A stretch of 64,000 nucleotides of DNA from an uncultured Flavobacteriaceae bacterium. GTDB lineage: Bacteria > Bacteroidota > Bacteroidia > Flavobacteriales > Flavobacteriaceae. How positions within the stretch are numbered: position 1 is the first letter of the stretch; the number at the start of each line of letters is the position of its first letter. The notes beneath the pieces are model-generated. The model did no database searches. It was not told the DNA's origin and was given only the letters and a program-made list of their open reading frames with translations. The translations under genes and the position numbers were made by a program. Positions 60,101 to 64,000 of the stretch are shown here, piece after piece. Where the stretch lies: NCBI GenBank assembly GCA_947503005.1, contig CANNCA010000002.1, positions 124,001 through 188,000 on the forward strand, in the 5' to 3' direction.

Positions 60101-60626
60101 AGTGAATTCGTTGCGAAGTAGCATTTCCGTTCACAATTTGTACAATAAACAAACTTCCGTTATCACTATCGTCCATTGCATAGTATTTTTCCTCTCCAAG
60201 CATTTGGTTTACGAATGCTGGTGTGGTATTGCTATGCCCCACTACTAAAACATTTTTGTTCAAATTTTCAGTTTTGAACTCTTCTATGTTTATTATTCTT
60301 GGGTCGTAGTATTGCACATCGATGTTTCTGTTCACCGAAGTAGGAGCCGCCGTCATAGCCGTTCTTTGATAGTCCGTGCTATAGATGGCATCAAGTTCAA
60401 TATCTTTTAAGATTTCATCCCAATGCATTGCCCTTCCCAGACCATCTTGACTTAGCTCAGGATTAGAATTTTCTGGGTCTGAGCGATCTTTCTCCGCATG
60501 TCGGATAAAATAAAAGGTCGAAACCCCCATTTCAATAGGTTCTTCAACTAATTCTTTTTTGTCATCCTTACAACTAAAAATGCTGAAAACAAGAACGAAA
60601 ACTAATACTGTTTTTAAATGTGTCAT
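60078..60626 (-). CDS. Histidine phosphatase-superfamily lipoprotein
   Basis: The 182-residue protein has a lipobox signal (LVFSIFSC, Cys19). The catalytic motif is FYFIRHAEKDRSD (R-H, with the phospho-His near residue 44), followed by LSQDGLGRAMHWDEIL, IYSTDYQRTAMTAAP and the second His in VLVVGHSNTTPAFVNQML. The SixA/phosphoglycerate-mutase-like short form removes phosphate from a small molecule or protein. It should be attached to an envelope membrane. It shares the upstream region with the PorP-like gene. Confidence 0.92.
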   Translation of the reverse strand: MTHLKTVLVFVLVFSIFSCKDDKKELVEEPIEMGVSTFYFIRHAEKDRSDPENSNPELSQDGLGRAMHWDEILKDIELDAIYSTDYQRTAMTAAPTSVNRNIDVQYYDPRIINIEEFKTENLNKNVLVVGHSNTTPAFVNQMLGEEKYYAMDDSDNGSLFIVQIVNGNATSQRIHFNCNCPD

Positions 60627-60722
60627 GGGTAGTTGATAGGGTTGTTGAAAACTTTCTTTTTGTTTTAACTAAAATAAGCGAAAAATAGTATGTAAAACTG
60701 GTGGTTTTTTGTTTTTTTGCAT

Positions 60723-62708
60723 ATGATTGCGAGAACAACCCTAATTTCTTTCCTATTACTGTGCTATGTGGCTATTGCCCAAGAGGTTTCACTTCCGGCT
60801 GACCTTAGGCAACATGCGCTTACCCAGTACAATGCGAGTCTTTTCAACCCTACGTTTTCTTTGGATAGAAACAATCCACAGTCCGTTTCATTTTGGACGA
60901 GGTGGCAATGGCAACAAGTGGATACGGACCCGACTACGCTATTTTTAAATTATTCACGTAAGATTGATGAAAAGTCTGGTTTTGGGGCCGGTTTTTTTCA
61001 GCATAATACAGGAATCTACTTTAATACGGGCGGCGTGGTCAATTATGCGTACCAAATCAAGCTAAATCCGATAATCAAGTTGTCAGTTGGCGCGAACCTA
61101 TTTGGTTTTCAACAACAACTGGCGGACACTCGTTTTCTTCCTGATCCTGATGTTTTACCAATACCTTTGGATGTGAGCGATGATTTCATTCTTCAATTGG
61201 CACCTGGTTTTAATTTGTCAGTTGAGAATTTTTCTTTGAGCATGGCCTCGGAAAACCTTTTTGATTATAATGTCACGGATAAAGGAGCGAATACAGAAAC
61301 GTCAGATAAGATTTTTATGGGGATGGCTTCCTATGATTTTCCCGTTATGGCATCAGATTCCACGGCGTATTTGAGACCTTCAATTTATTTAAGAACGATA
61401 CCTGAACAACAGAATCAAATAGGATTAAATACGCTGTTCAGTACACAAAAATACTGGGCACAGGCAGGCTATAATAATTTTTATGGGATTTCGGTGGGAG
61501 CCGGAGGGACTATTTTCAATAGATTCTCTTTAGGTGCTTTAGTGGAATTCGGAACGAGTGCTTCCTTAAATTCTAAAGATGCATCTTTTGAAATCATTGC
61601 TTCCTACTTCCTAGGAAATCCTCAAAACCGTCGACAATCAGTTGTTAATGTTTTTGATGCTTTGGATGAAGAAGTGGTGCTTTTGACAGAGGAGGAGAAA
61701 GTGGCAAAAATGAAGGAGGAGTTAGAAAATGCTCAGAAAATAGCCTCCGAAGAAAATAACAAAGAAGATGTAGAGGAAAAAGAAGTTTCGGATGATGCCC
61801 CAATAAACGAAGAAGTGGTATCTCCAGTTGAAGAGGAGCTTCAAATAGATAAAAAAGAGGCGAAGCGGCTTGCCGCCGAAGAACGTGCATTAGCCAAAGA
61901 GCGCACAAAAGATTCACTTGATCAGTTAAAAAGGAATAAAGAAGCCCTAGCTCTTGCCGAAAAGGAGAAGCAACAGCAGATAAAGAAAGCTGAGGAAGAG
62001 GCAAAAATAGCCGAGGTAGCCACTAAAAAGAAAAAAGAAGAGGAGGCCATTGCCGCGGCTGAGGAAGCCAAAAGAATTGCCGCGTTGAACGAACAGCAAA
62101 AGGCTCAAGAGGCTGCGGAAGAACTCAAGAAAGCAGAAGCCTTGGCAGAAGCTCAAAGGATTAAGGCGCAGAGACAAAAGGATTCAATTGCCCAAGTCGA
62201 AAAGATGGAAGCTATAGCGGCAGCTGAAAAATTAGAGGCGCAGAAAAAAGCTGATTCCATTGCACAGGTAAAGGCTGAGGTTGCCTTGGCCGAAGCTGAG
62301 AAATTAAAAATACAGCAACAGCAAGATTCGATTCAAAAATCAAAAGAAGCACTTGAATCCGAGGTGACGACAGATGATATTCAAATCACAGAGGCTGAAG
62401 AGGTCAAAGAAAAGGTTACACCGAAGGCCGGTGAGAAATATGAAGAGGTGGTTACGGAAGACGGACTAGAGCCTGGTTTTTATTTGATTGCCAATGTTTT
62501 CGGCACCAAAAAGTATTTTGATGCCTTTATGCAAGACCTAAGAAAGAAGGGAATTGAACCAGGGTCATTCTTGAGAAGTAAGAACAATTACAATTATGCC
62601 TATCTAAAAAGGTACAGTACCATAAGTGAGGCTAGAAGGGCAAGAGATAGTAAGTTTGAGGGGAAATACGAAGGTAAAACTTGGATATTCAGGGTGGTAG
62701 GCCAATAG
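60723..62708 (+). CDS. PorP/SprF-like outer-membrane protein with coiled coil and SPOR-like domain
   Basis: I chose ATG at 60723 (661 residues); TTG at 60717 would add two. A signal peptide (MIARTTLISFLLLCYVAIAQ) leads into a PorP/SprF beta-barrel (about 20-305), with QHALTQYNASLFNPTF and ASYFLGNPQNRRQS near its ends. Residues about 320-575 are an extremely charged coiled coil (Ala/Glu/Lys), with three exact 24-residue repeats. The C-terminus (about 585-661, EPGFYLIANVFGTKKYFDAFMQDLRKKGIEPG and KRYSTISEARRARD in parts) has SPOR-like strand-helix alternation that could bind peptidoglycan. The barrel may be a T9SS partner. It stands alone: no large T9SS cargo gene is next to it. Confidence 0.85.
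   Translation: MIARTTLISFLLLCYVAIAQEVSLPADLRQHALTQYNASLFNPTFSLDRNNPQSVSFWTRWQWQQVDTDPTTLFLNYSRKIDEKSGFGAGFFQHNTGIYFNTGGVVNYAYQIKLNPIIKLSVGANLFGFQQQLADTRFLPDPDVLPIPLDVSDDFILQLAPGFNLSVENFSLSMASENLFDYNVTDKGANTETSDKIFMGMASYDFPVMASDSTAYLRPSIYLRTIPEQQNQIGLNTLFSTQKYWAQAGYNNFYGISVGAGGTIFNRFSLGALVEFGTSASLNSKDASFEIIASYFLGNPQNRRQSVVNVFDALDEEVVLLTEEEKVAKMKEELENAQKIASEENNKEDVEEKEVSDDAPINEEVVSPVEEELQIDKKEAKRLAAEERALAKERTKDSLDQLKRNKEALALAEKEKQQQIKKAEEEAKIAEVATKKKKEEEAIAAAEEAKRIAALNEQQKAQEAAEELKKAEALAEAQRIKAQRQKDSIAQVEKMEAIAAAEKLEAQKKADSIAQVKAEVALAEAEKLKIQQQQDSIQKSKEALESEVTTDDIQITEAEEVKEKVTPKAGEKYEEVVTEDGLEPGFYLIANVFGTKKYFDAFMQDLRKKGIEPGSFLRSKNNYNYAYLKRYSTISEARRARDSKFEGKYEGKTWIFRVVGQ
62181..62340 (+). repeat. 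24-residue repeats in the PorP-like coiled coil
   Basis: The block starting DSIAQV (62181) recurs at 62253 and, as DSIQKS, at 62325, exactly 72 bases apart each time. Each unit contains DSIAQ-x-K/A-x-E-x-I/V-A-x-A-E-K-L. The period is a multiple of seven minus residues only approximately (24 = 3 heptads plus 3), as in coiled-coil rods with hendecad or stutter features. Confidence 0.75.
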
Positions 62709-62715
62709 CAATAGA

Positions 62716-63312
62716 TTATTTACGAAGCTCTTTTTTGACCAACTGATCCAAATAGGCTACCGTATTCATCAAGTACTTACGATCTCGAGTCATGGTAGAC
62801 ATGGCTACAGCGCCTTGCAACATAGTGTACAATTGCTTGGCAAATTGTAGCGGAGTTACAGGTAACTTCAATTCACCTTTGTTTACCCCATTTTCTAGCA
62901 CTAAAGCAATTTTGCCTTCAATAGTTTTTATCGTCTCTTTGGTGGCAGCGCTCAACAATTCGTTATTGTGTTGCGCATCCACACCGATATTGAGAATCGG
63001 ACAGCCACCCATTTCTTGGGTGAAAATATCATAATTACGAAAGAATTTCGTGAGCTCGAAAATTTTGTCAAGTGCCGTTCCCTCAATACTTAATTTTTCA
63101 TCGAGTTTTTCCAATAATAGTTTGCTATTGTATTCGAAAGCGGATAATGCTAATGCTTCCTTGTTTTCAAAATTGCCATAAAGCGCGCCTTTTGTAAGTC
63201 CGGTTGCCTCGGTAAGGTCGCTCATACTGGTCCCGATATAACCGTGTTTGTTGAACACTGGTGCAACGGTTTCTATAATGAAAGCAGAGGTTCTTTCGGC
63301 TTTGGTCGACAT
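62716..63312 (-). CDS. TetR/AcrR-family transcription regulator
   Basis: The 198-residue protein has the N-terminal helix-turn-helix: AFIIETVAPVFNKHGYIGTSMSDLTEATGLTKGALYGNFENKEALAL (in parts; about residues 10-55, with the GLTKGALYGNFENKE recognition helix). The rest is helical and forms the ligand and dimer domain, with GGCPILNIGVDAQHNNELL and LPLQFAKQLYTMLQGAVAMS-type sequence (here LPVTPLQFAKQLYTMLQGAV). It probably represses itself through a palindrome at 63348-63367. No efflux gene is next to it in the window; the ligand is unknown. Confidence 0.93.
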   Translation of the reverse strand: MSTKAERTSAFIIETVAPVFNKHGYIGTSMSDLTEATGLTKGALYGNFENKEALALSAFEYNSKLLLEKLDEKLSIEGTALDKIFELTKFFRNYDIFTQEMGGCPILNIGVDAQHNNELLSAATKETIKTIEGKIALVLENGVNKGELKLPVTPLQFAKQLYTMLQGAVAMSTMTRDRKYLMNTVAYLDQLVKKELRK

Positions 63313-63347
63313 GAATTGTAATCTATTTTACACGAATATAAAAAAAC

Positions 63348-63367
63348 TATATACTGCGTGGTATATA
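63348..63367. promoter_or_regulatory. Candidate TetR operator
   Basis: TATATAC (63348-63354) and GTATATA (63361-63367) are perfect inverted arms around TGCGTG, centred 45 bases upstream of the TetR start at 63312. This size and position are normal for TetR-family operators with autoregulation. Confidence 0.55.
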
Positions 63368-63373
63368 TTGTTG

Positions 63374-63413
63374 AAAAAAAAGGCACCGCTTCCAAAGATT
63401 TTGAAAGGGTGCC
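63374..63413 (-). terminator. Terminator of clpB
   Basis: On the minus strand, GGCACC (63413-63408) and GGTGCC (63387-63382) form a 6-bp stem with a partly paired loop, followed by eight T (63381-63374). It lies 19 bases after the clpB stop at 63432. Confidence 0.75.
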
Positions 63414-63431
63414 CAACTAATAAAAAATTAA

Positions 63432-64000
63432 TTATTTTACCAATTCGTTCTGATTTCGAAACACTAGCTTATCATCAAACGAATCAATCAATACGATACT
63501 CTCTGTTTTGATAGTTCCGCTAAGTAGTTCTTTTGAAAGGTTGTTAAGAATTTCCCTTTGAATTACTCTTTTAATCGGACGTGCCCCGTACTGTGGATCG
63601 TAGCCCTTAGTTGCCAAATGTGCAATGGCTTCCTCCGTCGCATCGATAGTGATGTTCTGTTTTGCCAACATCTTTTTCAATTGCGATAGTTGCAGCTTTA
63701 CAATTTTAGTAATATCCTCCATATTCAGTGGAGTGAACATTATGATATCATCTATTCTATTCAAGAATTCTGGTCGTATGCTGCGTTTCAGTAACCCTAA
63801 AACTTCGACTCTTGCGGCCTCCGTGGCGCTATAGACATCGTTGCTATCATCAAATTTTTCCTGAATGATATGACTTCCCATATTACTAGTCATTATGATA
63901 ATCGTATTCTTAAAGTCCGCAATTCGACCTTTATTATCCGTCAAACGACCTTCATCCAGCACTTGAAGCAAAACATTAAAGGTGTCCGGATGCGCTTTTT
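63432..64000 (-). CDS. clpB: ATP-dependent chaperone ClpB, C-terminal part
   Basis: The frame is open to the window edge; the 5' part is outside. The visible 189 residues begin at KAHPDTFNVLLQVLDEGRLTDNKGR (the Walker-B-proximal strand of the second AAA+ domain), with IIIMTSNMGSHIIQEKF (sensor 1), SIRPEFLNRIDDIIMFTPLNMEDI (sensor/arginine region), YDPQYGARPIKRVIQREI (sensor 2) and the short C-terminus ending with VFRNQNELVK. ClpB untangles protein aggregates with DnaK. The short tail without extra domain fits ClpB rather than ClpA or ClpX. A strong terminator follows. Confidence 0.95.
   Translation of the reverse strand, partial: KAHPDTFNVLLQVLDEGRLTDNKGRIADFKNTIIIMTSNMGSHIIQEKFDDSNDVYSATEAARVEVLGLLKRSIRPEFLNRIDDIIMFTPLNMEDITKIVKLQLSQLKKMLAKQNITIDATEEAIAHLATKGYDPQYGARPIKRVIQREILNNLSKELLSGTIKTESIVLIDSFDDKLVFRNQNELVK

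Noticed and set aside
61645-62004. Minus-strand Leu/Pro-rich frame opposite the PorP-like coiled coil
   Set aside because: It is the complement of Glu/Ala/Lys codons, a common artefact of charged coiled coils.
1-64000. tRNA, rRNA, CRISPR, insertion sequence, prophage or integron features
   Set aside because: No cloverleaf, direct-repeat array, transposase, integrase or rRNA-like stretch was recognised in any part of the window, although a covariance-model scan was not possible.

Overview
The window is chromosomal DNA of a Bacteroidota member, almost certainly a marine Flavobacteriaceae (Maribacter/Zobellia-like; genus not provable by eye). The grounds are AT-rich sequence, promoters of the TTG-N(17-23)-TAnnTTTG type, many Bacteroidota-specific families (2TM/LytTR, LETM1-related, DUF4331, DUF4835, DUF6913, DUF6503, PorP/SprF), abundant lipoproteins, and the typical order bamD-rpoZ-coaBC-DUF4835-recN. 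I saw no tRNA, rRNA, CRISPR array, IS element or prophage.

Layout. 1-3287 (+): seven consecutive small 2TM-domain membrane proteins followed by a LytTR response regulator. 3349-8179 (-): LETM1-related protein, MMPL/RND-type exporter and a DUF547 lipoprotein, with one possible 39-residue membrane peptide between them. 8341-12533: a TIGR04283-type glycosyltransferase, a VOC protein, and an exported DUF4331/DUF4331-like/TPR-lipoprotein cluster. 12625-18256 (-): RluA-type pseudouridine synthase, anti-sigma and ECF sigma, SodC lipoprotein, YdeI, hydrolase-OsmC fusion, DUF2490. 18386-29937: giant BNR-repeat protein, TPMT-like methyltransferase, three tandem amidohydrolases, CDP-alcohol phosphotransferase, MFS carrier, second YdeI protein. 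30056-37353: a ThuA-sugar dehydrogenase-PKD-cytochrome c fusion, M23 peptidase, NIPSNAP, GNAT, and a 5'-nucleotidase split into two genes.

37421-47504 (+) is housekeeping: DUF6913-dapA, then bamD-rpoZ-coaBC-DUF4835-recN, fabI, a glycosyltransferase and YbbR-coaE. 47589-49882 is a histidine kinase/OmpR-type regulator pair that ends at a hairpin shared with the opposite-strand operon gluconokinase-miaA-ion channel-DnaQ/GIY-YIG nuclease-YggS-DUF1015-3-hydroxyacyl-CoA dehydrogenase-Gfo/Idh (49922-57429). 57552-64000 holds an NTF2-like protein, pcm, smpB, DUF6503, a histidine phosphatase, a PorP/SprF-like protein with a long coiled coil and C-terminal SPOR-like domain, a TetR regulator with a candidate operator, and the 3' end of clpB.

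The least explained parts are the 2TM array feeding a LytTR regulator (1-3287), a perfect 17-bp inverted repeat between sodC and the ECF sigma gene (15051-15091), a perfect 9-bp-arm palindrome in the dapA-operon/5'-nucleotidase divergent promoter (37394-37415), and the 24-residue repeats in the PorP-like protein.
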